Shown here one piece after another: positions 16,501 through 25,861 of a stretch of DNA of 64,000 bases. Made by a program: the position numbers and the translations under genes. The stretch is from Geitlerinema sp. S16 (GTDB lineage: Bacteria > Cyanobacteriota > Cyanobacteriia > Cyanobacteriales > Geitlerinemataceae): the NCBI GenBank assembly GCA_011390275.1, contig JAABST010000005.1, positions 62,001 through 126,000 on the forward strand, written 5' to 3'. Within the stretch, counting starts at the first letter, position 1; each line of letters begins with the position of its first letter. The notes under the pieces were generated by a model. That model was not told the origin of the DNA, did not search any database, and saw only the letters and a list, made by a program, of their open reading frames with translations.

Positions 16501-19500
16501 ACACGAACCGGCTCTGAAGGCGCGGACGGTGTGGCAGTGGATGCCGTAGATGACGTTTCCGGAGACGTAGCGGCGATCGCCGGGTCATGACCGGCGATCG
16601 GTGTAACTGCACTTGGTGCAGTTACATGCGGTACGGTCACAGGCGATGCGGTCGGGGCTGAGGTAAGGGAGTTCGAGACCTCAGCCCCCTGCGCTTTTGG
16701 GTCGGAGGCCGCTGGTATATCCGGCTCTATTGCCGGGGGCCCCCCGCGAGACGACACTATTCGACTGTGAGAATCATCGTCGTCTTCGTCGCCGTCACCC
16801 GTTGCGGTCACGGGACGATTCGGGGCGCGATCGCTCGGGGCAACGCCGGACGCTTCGAGATCGATCGCGTCGAGCTTGGCGGTACGGCGTGCGTCAGGGC
16901 TGGCGATCGATAGCTCGCGGTCAATGTCAGCAGCAGCAGTTTCGCGCGTTTGGCTGGCGTTGCGATCGCGATCGGTTTCATCATCAAACCAATCAAAGGC
17001 TTTCGCCATGTTCGATGATGATGTGTGCTGCGATTCCGATTCGAGTTCGATGAGCAGATCATTAACCAAGTCGCTACGATCCAGCCGCGCTTCGGCGGAC
17101 GGTACGAGCGAGTTGGGATCTGGAGTCGAAGAGGACGGCATGACAACGGCTGATTCAAACAGATTCAAATCTGAGTTCTTATTCTGACTTATTTCGGTCG
17201 TTTTTGGAGTTGTCATACCGGCTAATAAAGCATCAAAGTCGTCATCTACGGCATCATCTGCCTCGGTAGAATCAACCTCAAAATCAGCTTCAGAAACGAT
17301 TTCGGAATTTAAATCGGCCATGATGTTGAGGTCGATTTTGGACGTTGATTCGGTGGGTTGACTTGCGAGTACCGTTTCGATCGCGAGAAATTCATCCTCA
17401 TCGATACGATTGCCGATCGCGGTGGTTTCACGATCAAGATCGGCGATCAAATCCGTTTCGCCCGTCGAGATTTCTGTCGGCGTCACGACGTTTTCGTCGT
17501 GTTCTAGGGGGAGGATTGGACTCGCTGCCGTGGGTTCTTCTGGTTCATCTAACTCCGGTTCTGGCGTGGCTTCCGGTTCGCTGATCTCTTGCGCGATCGG
17601 CTCCTCGATGTCGTCTTCCTCCAGCGCCGTCGTAGGCTCATCGCTGACGAGACTGTCGGGATCTTCGCGCTCAAGTGCAGGAACCGAAATATCGTCGGGT
17701 TCCGAATCGGGCCGTTCGATCACGGGTTCATCGAGTGGCTCGATCGCGTTGCTAATATCTTGCTCGACGGGAACTCCGGGTGGCACTTCGAAGGAAGCCA
17801 GCACAGGATCGGCCTCGGGCGTGTCATCTTCAGCGAACAGATCGAGATTAACTGCGATGTCTCGTCCCAATATGACCTCTGGAATATTGGACTCCTCGGT
17901 CAGTAATACTTCGCTGGTGAGACTGTCCTCCTCATCTTCCAAGATGTATTCGTATTCGTATTCGTGTTCGTATTCGCCTTCAATATCTTCCGGCTCAACA
18001 TCCGGTTCTAGTTCGATTTCGGCTGTGGACTCTGGCTCGGCTTCTAGATCGAGTTCACTTAGATCGGGTTCGTCGAGATCGAGTTCACCGAGATCGGGTT
18101 CAACTTCAAATGTTAGGCCAGCATCGAAGTCGATCGCCGTATCTTCCTCGATGATGTCGTCCGAGAGACGCTCTGGATCGGAGTTGGGCATCGCTTCGGG
18201 TTCGGCGATAACGTCATCAGAAAAGTCATCAGATTGCGGTGTCACCGGCTCAGAGGGGTCTACCGCAGCATTGGCGATCGTGGAAGATTCTGCAACGGCG
18301 CTAGGTGCTTCCGAGGTATTGCTTTCTGGGTTCTCGATAACGTCTTCCGCGTTTTCTGCGTCTTCCGAATCTTCTACATCTTCCCAAAGCTCGATCGAGC
18401 TTTCAGTCAACGTCTCCGACTCTTCCAGCTCCTCCGGCTCTGCCTCCTCAAGCAACGTCTTCGACCCTTCTAACTCTTCCGATTCCTCCACATCCTCCGG
18501 CTCTGCCTCCTCAACGATCGGCATTCCGAAGATTTCGCTGTCATCGAAGTCTAAATCATCATCACGGAGAGCCTCCTCAGCGATCAACTCGCCCAACGTG
18601 TCGCCCGAAAAATCTGCCGATTGATCGTCGGTTGTCTCAAGCAGAAATTCATCTCCATCCTCAAGATCGCCTTCAAGCGAGAGATCCAGATCCGTAGACT
18701 CGTCACCCAAATCTGACTCAAAGTCTAAACTGCCGGGCGTCGTGTTTTTTGTGCGATCGAGAGTTGGGGCGATCAGTACTGACGGTTCTGGAATGACAAG
18801 CTCTTCTGAATCATCGAGGTCATCGTCATACCAGTCATTGTTGTCCTCCCATTCCTGAGATTCATCGCCCCAAGCTGTGGCTTCATCGGCCACTTCTGTC
18901 CCCAGATCTGCAACGGTGGCATCTTCGATTTCAACGGCTCCCCACCCTTCTAAAGCAGACGACGTAACATCGTCCGTACTACCCATTTCGACAGCATGAT
19001 GCTCGTCTTGCGGCAAGACGGATGCGGCCTCGGGTTCGTTACTGAGGTCATCGCTGAGGTCGTCACCGAAGTCGTCCTCTGCCCAGTTATCTTCTGCTGA
19101 AATCTCGGAGTCTTGCCCAAATGTAGAGGGGTCGAATTCAAAGCTGTCGGTCTCGGATTCGGGGTCAGCGATCGGAGGTTGATTCGTTACATCAGTCGCC
19201 GGGGTATTCGCGGAAATGTCCGGGGTGGTAGAACTCAGATTTTCATCAGTATTATCTGTCCAGAGATCGGTGTCGAGTTCGCTGTCGAATTCACTGCCGA
19301 GTTTGCTGTCAAGTGGGGCGTCGCTGGCGAAATCGGTGGATTCATCTGTGGCGATGACGGCGATCGAGTCTGCGGCTGGGTCGTCCTCGATCGTGCGCGG
19401 CGTTGGCGCTGACATCGGAGTTTCTTCGTCCAGATCGAGGGCGGGAAGATCATCATCCTCGGTCAAAACTTGGGCAGCGATCGTCGCGAAATCATCAAAA

Positions 19501-22500
19501 TCAGCTTCGTCAGCGTCGTCAAAATCAGCCTCATCACTTTCGATGTCCACGAACGAATCATCCGCATCAAAGTCGGAAACGAGGGAGTTCGCCATTGCGA
19601 TGAAATCGCCGGAATCGTCTGGATCGTCTGCACTATCAGACGGGTCGGTGATAGCCCAGTTTTCAGCCTCGATCGCGGTTTCACCAAAACTCTCTAGTCC
19701 GACTTCGGCGTCATCATCTAAACCGAAATCATCGTTCCAGTTTTCCTCTAGGTCTAACTCCTCTTCCTCGCTGTTGGCTGCGTTTGCCGCAATCCCATCA
19801 GCCTCGACGGTGGAGACTTCATCCCATTCGGGGCTGTCGGTGTCATTAAGGGTGTCATTAAGATCGATGCGATCGATGTCAGCCTCGCTTACATTGGCAT
19901 CGGCATTGACGGGTTCAGCTTGAGTGGTGGATAGAGCTTCGGGTGAGGCGTCATCATCCGGGAAAGTTGCGGCGGTTTCGCTCCAGGGATCGGCGATGGT
20001 CTCGAAGGTTGCGGTGGTGTTTTCCGTGATGGAGTCGGTGTCCGCCATCATGACTTGCTCAGCGATCGCGTCAAGCTCATCAAACTCGTCAGGCTCGTCA
20101 GGCTCAAGATTTTTAACGTCTTCGATTTCCTGCGCGGTTAGATCGAGTTCGTCTGACTCAGTGTGGGCGACGCTGGGTGTCGTGAACCGGGGTCGTAAAG
20201 AAGACCACTTTGTTCGTGAAGACTCCAGTGCAGGAAAAGCAAGACTTTGTTCGTCAAAAGCTTCGGTATTTTCGGTGTCTAGATCTTCGGTGTCTGGGCT
20301 TTCGGTGTCTAGGTTCTCGACAATAAGGTCTGTTTCAGAGTCCTCCGCGATCACTTGAGCCGCGATCGCTTCAAAGTCCATGAACCCGAATAGTTCAGCG
20401 TCAGGACTCGCATTAACATCGTCGTCTGGTTCATCGAGCGGGGCAAATTCTGAGAGGACGCGATCGAGGGGATCGTCATCGTTATCAACGTCGCCAATCT
20501 CGTCAACGTCGTCATCTTCCGTGATGTGAGCGATGATTTCGATATCGTCAGGAGCCTGCAACGCCTCGATCATGGTTGGCATCATCGACGGATCGGTGAC
20601 ATCCTCATCGTCGCTGGGCAGATCAAAAAAGGCGGCAAGACCGGATTCAATTTCGGTGGGGCGAATGTATACGTTGTGATCGGACGTAGCGTTTCGCTGA
20701 CTGAGGTCGCGAGCAATTTCTTCGATGGTTCGCGGTGTCTCGGCAGGCAAGCCGGGAATGAGAGGCGTTGCACGTTCGAGATCCATCGTGTCGGTATCGC
20801 CTAGGTCAAATGGCTCGAAGTCGATCGGATCACCGAGCAAGTCATCGTTTTCTTCATCTATATGGTTTATCTCATCGACTTCGTCTGCTTCATCTGCGGC
20901 AAATGAATACAGATCCGGGTTCACCTCAGACGATGCCGGTGGATCGATTTTGTCAATCTCCTCGTTGGCGTCCTCGTCGTCATCAAACCAGCGACTATCG
21001 AGACCCGTTTGCATCTCTTCGGGAATCGCATTCCAGCGGAGGGGGACATCGCTCTCGTTTGGCTCGGCGTCGTTTATCACGTCATCGAGCATGATTTCGC
21101 CGTCGGTGCCGCGTACATCATATATACCCGGGTTCTCGCTTTCCTCGGATGCGTCCTCAAGGAGCCAACTGTCCTGTTCGTTCGGTGATTCCGATGCCTC
21201 TGGGCTTGATGCCTCTGGGCTTGATTCCTCTGGGCTTGATTCCTCTTCGCCCGCTTCCTCTTCGCCCGCTTCTTCTTCAAAGGCTGTGATGAGATCCTCG
21301 CCGAAATCTTCATGACGATCGATAACGTCCGTATTCTCTAGAGATTCTGGAGATTCTAGAAGAGAAAGCTCGGTTTCCGTATTGTCAGGATTTTCAGGTG
21401 GCTCGTCGGCGGTCAGTGCGTCGAGAGCTGCATCGGTAACGGTATTGGCAATACTGGCGATCGCCCCGAGGCTGGCTGCGGCGATCGCGATGCCGCCGAT
21501 CGCTTCACCGGAGACGGTTTCGTCTGCTTCAGCACTGGTGTCGTCGGACAGGGTTTCATCGGCGAGGCGATCGTCGTCGGCTGGCTCAATCGTGCTGATT
21601 GCTTCGGCGTCGTTAGCCTCGGCGTCGTCAGCCTCGGCGTCGTCGGTTTCGCTTTCATCGGTCTCGACGATCGAATCGATGCTCAAAACATCATCGGAAA
21701 CTTCATCACCCGTAGCGGCTTCAGATACTTCCACATCGTCCGCTTGTTCGTCCACTTGACGATCTATATTGTCAAAATCGGTACGGTCAAGATCCGTATC
21801 GTCGATCGCAGCTTCAGCATCGTCCGCCACGGCATCCATTTCGCTAGCCAGATGATCCGCGCCCTCGCTCTCATCCAACACGTCCATAGCTTCCACGGTA
21901 TCTGAGATCTCGGCGATCGAATCAGCCGCCACCGAATCATCCATCACCGAATCAGCCGCCACGGTTTCCGGTTCAAGCGGCACGATGAATTCTCCGAACG
22001 GTAGCTCCTCGTTTTGTATGTCGTCGTCTTGGGGCGTTTCGAGTAAAGCGGTCAGATCGGTTAGCGCTGTAATCCGCTCAGGCGGTGGCACGATCGCGCG
22101 GGTGGCCGTCGTCGAAGTGGTGGAGGCGACGCCAAAGGAGGCGGCAGCACGATCGCGCATGTCCATCGCCGTATCCGCCGGATCGGATAAATCGACAACC
22201 TCGCCGTCATCATCATCCATGACCGCCGGATCGATCGTGGCTTCGATTTCGTCGGCATCGCGAGCCGTCGTCGCGACACCGCTCGGCAACACATTTGCAG
22301 CCCGATCCACCAATGCCTGCACGATCGCATCACCCTGCTGACTCAGGCGATGCATTTTCTCAACGCTGGTCGCGAGAGAATCTTCGTAGCTGCGAATATT
22401 CGACAGCACAGCGTTAAAGCTCGTTTGTAGCTTGCCGTCGAGTTCGAGCAGCAGCCGATCAGAATCGGCCTGAAGGCGCTGCACTTGCTCGAAACGTTGG

Positions 22501-23360
22501 GCGGGATGGAGTACCGGCGAGCTGGTCGCGCCGCTATCTGGCAGGCGGTTGGTACTGAAATAGGCGCTGAAGTAGTTAACAAGGCGTGTTTCGAGGGTTT
22601 GCAGCATCCCGCCAAGCTGCTGAGTGATCGCATGTTGGAGGCGATCTTGAAGCGTACTCACAAAGGTCGCGATCGTGCGCTCTTGGTTGCTTTGCTGCTG
22701 AAGGAGGCTGTTTTGATACTGCGCTTGGGTTTGTAGGTGCTGGATTTCGCTGGCAAGGCGATCGCGTTCCTGGCGCAGGGTGTCGAGATCGTGGCGTAGG
22801 GGTTGTAGCAGGCTTGAATGCAACACCATAATGTCGCGTGCAAGGCCAGATTCAGAGCTGTCGCTACCCGTTCCCGGAGTTGAGGTGGGGGAATTGCTCG
22901 GGGAATTGCTCGGGGAACTGCTCATAGCAGGGCTAGAATCCGCCGACCCCGAAAACGGTGGATCGAGACTGAGGGCGCTACGCACAATATTTTCAAGCTC
23001 GATCGCGTCTAGATATCCGGGCATTTCCGTTGGGTCTGAGGACGGGTTTGGTTGGCTCATGGCAGTCTCACGCATGGGGGGCAACGATCTCAGCGGACTC
23101 AGTGGAATATCACGATGTTGTTCCGAGACGACGCGGCTCGTGCCTTGCAATGTATCGGGCAACGTATCGGGCGATGGGTTGGACTGCGTATCGGGCGATG
23201 GGTTGGACTGCGTATCGAGATAGCGCCGAATCTGTTGAAGCAACGCCAACTCCTGCGGGACAGCATCCGCCGGAGCGCCGTGTAACTGTTCGGTGGCGCG
23301 TCCGATGATCGTGTCAATTTCAGCAATGAGTGCTTGGATGTTATCGGGGCGAGAAGTCAC
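13476..23360 (-). CDS. Giant acidic protein with coiled coil and actin/Hsp70-like ATPase domain
   Basis: A 3294-aa protein of unknown function. Start is GTG at 23360 with AGAGGA about 8 bases upstream. Residues 1-50 form a short helical segment, then a Pro/Ser-rich repeat (QSNPSPDT twice). Residues about 177-357 are a long coiled coil (LRQERDRLASEIQHLQ...). About 370-2600 is an extremely Asp/Glu/Ser-rich, probably disordered region, with short tandem patches such as EEAGEEEAGEEESSPEE and EYEHEYEYEY. Residues about 2658-3140 resemble an actin/Hsp70 ATPase: a phosphate-1-like YLALDLGVTELSAVLID and an adenosine-like RVILSGDASHWPSVETWL. A helical tail ends the protein. No signal peptide or membrane segment, so cytoplasmic. 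Long plus-strand Ser-rich frames here are antisense shadows. Confidence 0.85.
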   Translation of the reverse strand: MTSRPDNIQALIAEIDTIIGRATEQLHGAPADAVPQELALLQQIRRYLDTQSNPSPDTQSNPSPDTLPDTLQGTSRVVSEQHRDIPLSPLRSLPPMRETAMSQPNPSSDPTEMPGYLDAIELENIVRSALSLDPPFSGSADSSPAMSSSPSNSPSNSPTSTPGTGSDSSESGLARDIMVLHSSLLQPLRHDLDTLRQERDRLASEIQHLQTQAQYQNSLLQQQSNQERTIATFVSTLQDRLQHAITQQLGGMLQTLETRLVNYFSAYFSTNRLPDSGATSSPVLHPAQRFEQVQRLQADSDRLLLELDGKLQTSFNAVLSNIRSYEDSLATSVEKMHRLSQQGDAIVQALVDRAANVLPSGVATTARDADEIEATIDPAVMDDDDGEVVDLSDPADTAMDMRDRAAASFGVASTTSTTATRAIVPPPERITALTDLTALLETPQDDDIQNEELPFGEFIVPLEPETVAADSVMDDSVAADSIAEISDTVEAMDVLDESEGADHLASEMDAVADDAEAAIDDTDLDRTDFDNIDRQVDEQADDVEVSEAATGDEVSDDVLSIDSIVETDESETDDAEADDAEANDAEAISTIEPADDDRLADETLSDDTSAEADETVSGEAIGGIAIAAASLGAIASIANTVTDAALDALTADEPPENPDNTETELSLLESPESLENTDVIDRHEDFGEDLITAFEEEAGEEEAGEEESSPEESSPEASSPEASESPNEQDSWLLEDASEESENPGIYDVRGTDGEIMLDDVINDAEPNESDVPLRWNAIPEEMQTGLDSRWFDDDEDANEEIDKIDPPASSEVNPDLYSFAADEADEVDEINHIDEENDDLLGDPIDFEPFDLGDTDTMDLERATPLIPGLPAETPRTIEEIARDLSQRNATSDHNVYIRPTEIESGLAAFFDLPSDDEDVTDPSMMPTMIEALQAPDDIEIIAHITEDDDVDEIGDVDNDDDPLDRVLSEFAPLDEPDDDVNASPDAELFGFMDFEAIAAQVIAEDSETDLIVENLDTESPDTEDLDTENTEAFDEQSLAFPALESSRTKWSSLRPRFTTPSVAHTESDELDLTAQEIEDVKNLEPDEPDEFDELDAIAEQVMMADTDSITENTTATFETIADPWSETAATFPDDDASPEALSTTQAEPVNADANVSEADIDRIDLNDTLNDTDSPEWDEVSTVEADGIAANAANSEEEELDLEENWNDDFGLDDDAEVGLESFGETAIEAENWAITDPSDSADDPDDSGDFIAMANSLVSDFDADDSFVDIESDEADFDDADEADFDDFATIAAQVLTEDDDLPALDLDEETPMSAPTPRTIEDDPAADSIAVIATDESTDFASDAPLDSKLGSEFDSELDTDLWTDNTDENLSSTTPDISANTPATDVTNQPPIADPESETDSFEFDPSTFGQDSEISAEDNWAEDDFGDDLSDDLSNEPEAASVLPQDEHHAVEMGSTDDVTSSALEGWGAVEIEDATVADLGTEVADEATAWGDESQEWEDNNDWYDDDLDDSEELVIPEPSVLIAPTLDRTKNTTPGSLDFESDLGDESTDLDLSLEGDLEDGDEFLLETTDDQSADFSGDTLGELIAEEALRDDDLDFDDSEIFGMPIVEEAEPEDVEESEELEGSKTLLEEAEPEELEESETLTESSIELWEDVEDSEDAENAEDVIENPESNTSEAPSAVAESSTIANAAVDPSEPVTPQSDDFSDDVIAEPEAMPNSDPERLSDDIIEEDTAIDFDAGLTFEVEPDLGELDLDEPDLSELDLEAEPESTAEIELEPDVEPEDIEGEYEHEYEYEYILEDEEDSLTSEVLLTEESNIPEVILGRDIAVNLDLFAEDDTPEADPVLASFEVPPGVPVEQDISNAIEPLDEPVIERPDSEPDDISVPALEREDPDSLVSDEPTTALEEDDIEEPIAQEISEPEATPEPELDEPEEPTAASPILPLEHDENVVTPTEISTGETDLIADLDRETTAIGNRIDEDEFLAIETVLASQPTESTSKIDLNIMADLNSEIVSEADFEVDSTEADDAVDDDFDALLAGMTTPKTTEISQNKNSDLNLFESAVVMPSSSTPDPNSLVPSAEARLDRSDLVNDLLIELESESQHTSSSNMAKAFDWFDDETDRDRNASQTRETAAADIDRELSIASPDARRTAKLDAIDLEASGVAPSDRAPNRPVTATGDGDEDDDDSHSRIVSSRGGPPAIEPDIPAASDPKAQGAEVSNSLTSAPTASPVTVPHVTAPSAVTPIAGHDPAIAATSPETSSTASTATPSAPSEPVRVSPNPQNQTRPLAPQSSLQARPNPVPPALDPAIAATADAEATENTENTEAAENTDRPIAHKKAALKQQFSELPALDEWEAVSVSAPVLSSIHDQNDRRETESPPPASVPIEAESHESHIDLAPIVSSETPIDWALDLFEDTDPYPDERIEPLPVDRDLDETIARLSEHITDDFVALDLPADDDRYALINPGSIDLATLSPAELAEIANDNPFDSTDDEYYGYRGVQAGADTENPFPTLPENTEDDGDNTDDDDDAADEALFDAILEIVNDWSEPNRADPPDELGDAAAIDSTREAQIEAELTAKLGLDGLERELEAAIIAAMQQVDPAASLAPPSLSLPADSAAISNEDREDIDPAELFTSIWDTLPPPPTPNDPPNNRWYLALDLGVTELSAVLIDRQTNQRYPLAWSQANDSTSDKRAETVANSAKSETFSHPPTELRYRLPCAVYLSPEATSPDDWTIGSQALIDSQNADRAAERDQILPGILIQDFRSCFEIGISWRDDRDAFQPIVRWSIDDRLSLYELRHALRRLLTSLRCDALADGCTLEPDTDRLVDSQLPKLAGIIVNQHSESNAAYRFNLREAMIEAGLVSHPGQITFVDAAWASVRSQVLSPDRVAQSEKTLVVTADAAAIEFLVCEVTGDRSHHEAETGLQRRSHRVPYGRMSLELDVIGQLLLVDDRLNLAIADDLDSLTNPLTNSLNSKSPALPPVGEPAPEARIALRQWLQTTPQGRSLLRVARDVLQCLQAGQDRAIVPYVQTEIQIWRRQFETAVLIPAIAEFNRELNHFFSRIGTAVQSIDRVILSGDASHWPSVETWLRQKCPNATLIQSRSSDPRISITADGLAGLINPDPDALPVANLDRECDLDLDRQRYDDYFVFHELLCNLPQQAMTRRDACNLLERAGIPAAIADRQLPALLVNHLPIGLIPTAPLSQWIDPDSIGHPIYQVLRESPLFESGPQDAPIKFQPKFQHIAWMRQYLYCLTMSTAQTFQDPLCLVVGWTMPTTIHR

Positions 23361-24254
23361 GAGCGTTCCTCTTCGGCGAACTGTCAGCGGATTGAGTTTT
23401 CAGCAAGGCGATCGATCTAGATCATCTAATCGAAGAGATGCGGCGGTCTCTCAGTGGATCGATTAGTCGATTTCAGCGGTATTTAGAATTTAGACTGTGT
23501 TCAAGGGGCGAAAAGATTGGGGAGATTCCCATTACGATCGTGATCGGATGCGATCGCAGTTTAGCCATGTGCAACAGAGAGTCCTTCGCTTCCGATGCCA
23601 GACCCTATCTCGATCAAAAATGCCCCTCGATCTACCATGCCATAAACGCTCAGGTTTAAGACGTTAAAATCCAGCGAAAAACGATCACTTTCAAAGCTCT
23701 CGATCTCCTAAAGCAAACGTTCCCCAACACAATCAGACAACAGATGTATCTTGATTGAGCTGAAACCTAAAGATAAATTGCAAAAATTCACAGGAATTCG
23801 CAATCAATTCGGCCTGATTCAAGATCGAGGCCGTTTGAGGTGTAACAAGAAAGTAAAATGCACGGGTAGGACTTCATTTCAGGGTCAACGCATACTCGGC
23901 AGACCCTCACCCTAAATCCCTCTCTCAGGCCGGGGGAGGGACTTTGATCCTTAAAATCTTGCTCCCCTTCTCCCATTTTGGGAGAAGGGGATGGGGAATG
24001 AGGGCATTCATTGGGAGTATGCGTTTGCCCTGGACTTCATTTCGGGTGATGCAAATCCCATAGAGTTGATCGGCTACACTAATCATCTCGAATCTATATC
24101 ACTCTGTAGAGATCGATACCTTTTTCGCCAAATTCTGAAGCCAGCACGGTGAACTCAGGCCGTAAGCGTTCTGCGCTTCCTATGATTTCAGGCCGTTAAC
24201 ATGCTTGCCCTGTGGGCAATTGGGCCACACTATCACGAGTCAAACTAGCGACCT
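23361..24254. other. Gene-free region between giant gene and crp-like gene
   Basis: About 890 bp between divergent genes. It contains a 151-bp MITE with a 12-bp target duplication (23869-24043). The rest is A+T-richer than the flanking genes, as expected for two promoters. Short frames at 23438 and 23788 lack any recognisable features. Confidence 0.55.
23881..24031. mobile_element. MITE, 151 bp, 12-bp target duplication
   Basis: Terminal inverted repeats AGGGTCAACGCATACTC (left) and AGGGCAAACGCATACTC (right, reverse complement), 15 of 17 matching. It is flanked on both sides by GGACTTCATTTC (23869-23880 and 24032-24043). The interior carries the widespread CCCTCACCCTAAATCCCTCTC palindromic motif. 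No coding capacity. A 12-bp duplication points to an IS4/IS701-like transposase acting in trans. Confidence 0.8.
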
Positions 24255-24962
24255 ATGGACGATCGACACAACCCACGCGGCGACAATCCAATCGAGGCTC
24301 TATTACGTGAGACCCCATTTTTTGAGGGTTTGCCAGATGCTGCGATCGAAAGTGCGCTCTCCCACGTGGTTGCCAGAACTCATCCGCCAAACCAAGTGAT
24401 CTTGCTTGAGAATGACTGGGGAAGTTCGGTGTATTTTATCCTGGAAGGCTGGGCTAAAATTCGTACCTATAACCTCGACGGCAAAGAAATCACCCTCAAT
24501 ATTTTGGGAACCGGTGAAGTGTTTGGCGAGATGGCCGCACTCGATGAAGTACCGCGATCGACCGACGTGATCACCCTCGCGCCGACCACGATCGGCAATA
24601 TGCCCGCCCAAGATTTTGTCAAACTCGTCAAAACGGAGCCGCTCGCCGGGATTCGTCTGGCGCAACTCATGGGGCGTCGTCTGCGTCAGGTGAACCGTCG
24701 TCTACGGCTGCGCGAGTCGGACAGTACGTCGCGGGTCGCGGATATCTTGCTGTTTTTAGCGGAAGGCCAAGGCAAACAAGGCACGAGTGGCGGGATGCGT
24801 ATTCCCAATTTGCCCCACCGTGAGCTGAGTAGTCTCAGCGGTTTAGCGCGGGAGACCGTGACGCGCGTCCTCAGCAAGCTGGAAAAGAAGGGCTTGATCG
24901 AGCGTGAGCGCGATACGCTGCTGATTCCCGATGTCTATAGCCTGGAACGAATGCTCAACTAG
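24255..24962 (+). CDS. Crp/Fnr-family regulator, SyCRP1-like
   Basis: A 235-aa transcription factor. The N-terminal cyclic-nucleotide-binding barrel covers about residues 22-135. Its phosphate cassette GEMAALDEVPRST keeps the Glu (92) and Arg-Ser (101-102) that bind cAMP in E. coli CRP, so it probably binds cAMP. A C-terminal winged helix-turn-helix follows, with RELSSLSGLARETVTRVLSKLEKKGLI. The overall pattern is that of cyanobacterial SyCRP1, a regulator of motility genes; it is not NtcA. ATG start at 24255. Downstream, 36 bp away, is the DUF2232 gene on the same strand, so the two may form an operon. Confidence 0.85.
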   Translation: MDDRHNPRGDNPIEALLRETPFFEGLPDAAIESALSHVVARTHPPNQVILLENDWGSSVYFILEGWAKIRTYNLDGKEITLNILGTGEVFGEMAALDEVPRSTDVITLAPTTIGNMPAQDFVKLVKTEPLAGIRLAQLMGRRLRQVNRRLRLRESDSTSRVADILLFLAEGQGKQGTSGGMRIPNLPHRELSSLSGLARETVTRVLSKLEKKGLIERERDTLLIPDVYSLERMLN

Positions 24963-24998
24963 TGAAGGGCGATCGCGACTGAACTCAACCAAATTAAG

Positions 24999-25781
24999 AT
25001 GACCCTGCCTGATTCCCCACGCCGATCGATCGCAACACGTCGATCGTCCGCGCTTGCCTTAGTTGAGACGGCCTTTCTAGCGAGTACCGGCAGCCTCATT
25101 TGGCTGATCGATTACTACTTTCCGCTCGGTCCCATCCTGCGGCTGTTTTTCCCGATCCCGATCGCCCTGGTGTACCTCCGCTGGAATAAGCGAGAGGCAC
25201 TGATGGCGACAGCGGTTTCGGGACTATTGCTGTCGGTGCTGATGGGACCAGCGCGAAGTGTTTTATTCCTGATGCCCTATGGCTTTCAGGGTCTACTACT
25301 CGGATGGCTCTGGACGCAGCGGGCGAAGTGGTGGCTTTCGATCGCGATGGCCACAATTCTCGGCACGTTTGGCATCTTTTTTAAAATTTGGCTGTTATCG
25401 GTCTTTCTCAACCAAGATTTGTGGGTGTATTTCACCAGTCAGGTGACCGAACTGATCAACTGGGCGCTGGAAAAATTGGGGATGTTCGTGCAGCCCAGTC
25501 TTGAACTGGTGCAGTGGTCGGCGACGGCGATGATTGTGGTGAATAATGCGGTGTACATTTTGGTTGTGCATCTGGTGGCACTGCTGCTGTTCGATCGGCT
25601 GGGTAATCCGATTCCGCGCCCGCCTCAGTGGATTCAGGTTTTGCTGGATGTGGAATACGACGAAGAACCAAGCTCAGACCCTGCGACCAAAGCAAGCAAG
25701 GCAGCGAATATGGTCAATGACGAACGCGACGATCGGCAAAAGCAGGAGAGTGATGATAAAAGTGATGAGTTTGATTTTTAG
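24999..25781 (+). CDS. DUF2232 multi-pass membrane protein
   Basis: A 260-aa integral membrane protein with about six hydrophobic segments between residues 18 and 200, and a charged, Asp/Lys-rich cytoplasmic tail (EEPSSDPATKASKAANMVNDERDDRQK). It matches the DUF2232 pattern, relatives of S-component-like or YybS membrane proteins, with no assigned function. It lies between a Crp-type regulator and a CobT-like gene, an order that appears to recur in cyanobacteria; this suggests but does not prove a cobamide or cofactor link. Confidence 0.82.
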   Translation: MTLPDSPRRSIATRRSSALALVETAFLASTGSLIWLIDYYFPLGPILRLFFPIPIALVYLRWNKREALMATAVSGLLLSVLMGPARSVLFLMPYGFQGLLLGWLWTQRAKWWLSIAMATILGTFGIFFKIWLLSVFLNQDLWVYFTSQVTELINWALEKLGMFVQPSLELVQWSATAMIVVNNAVYILVVHLVALLLFDRLGNPIPRPPQWIQVLLDVEYDEEPSSDPATKASKAANMVNDERDDRQKQESDDKSDEFDF

Positions 25782-25861
25782 GGATTTGGGTTGGTATCAA
25801 ATAGCAACATCAGTGGGTCAGTAGAGGTGTTTGGCGGTATTCGCAATCGGGTGAATTTAGC

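Noticed and set aside
17410..18624. 404-codon plus-strand frame, Ser-rich
   Set aside because: It is the antisense shadow of the Asp/Glu-rich giant gene; Asp and Glu codons read as Ser and related codons on the other strand. Several similar frames in 15-23 kb were dropped for the same reason.
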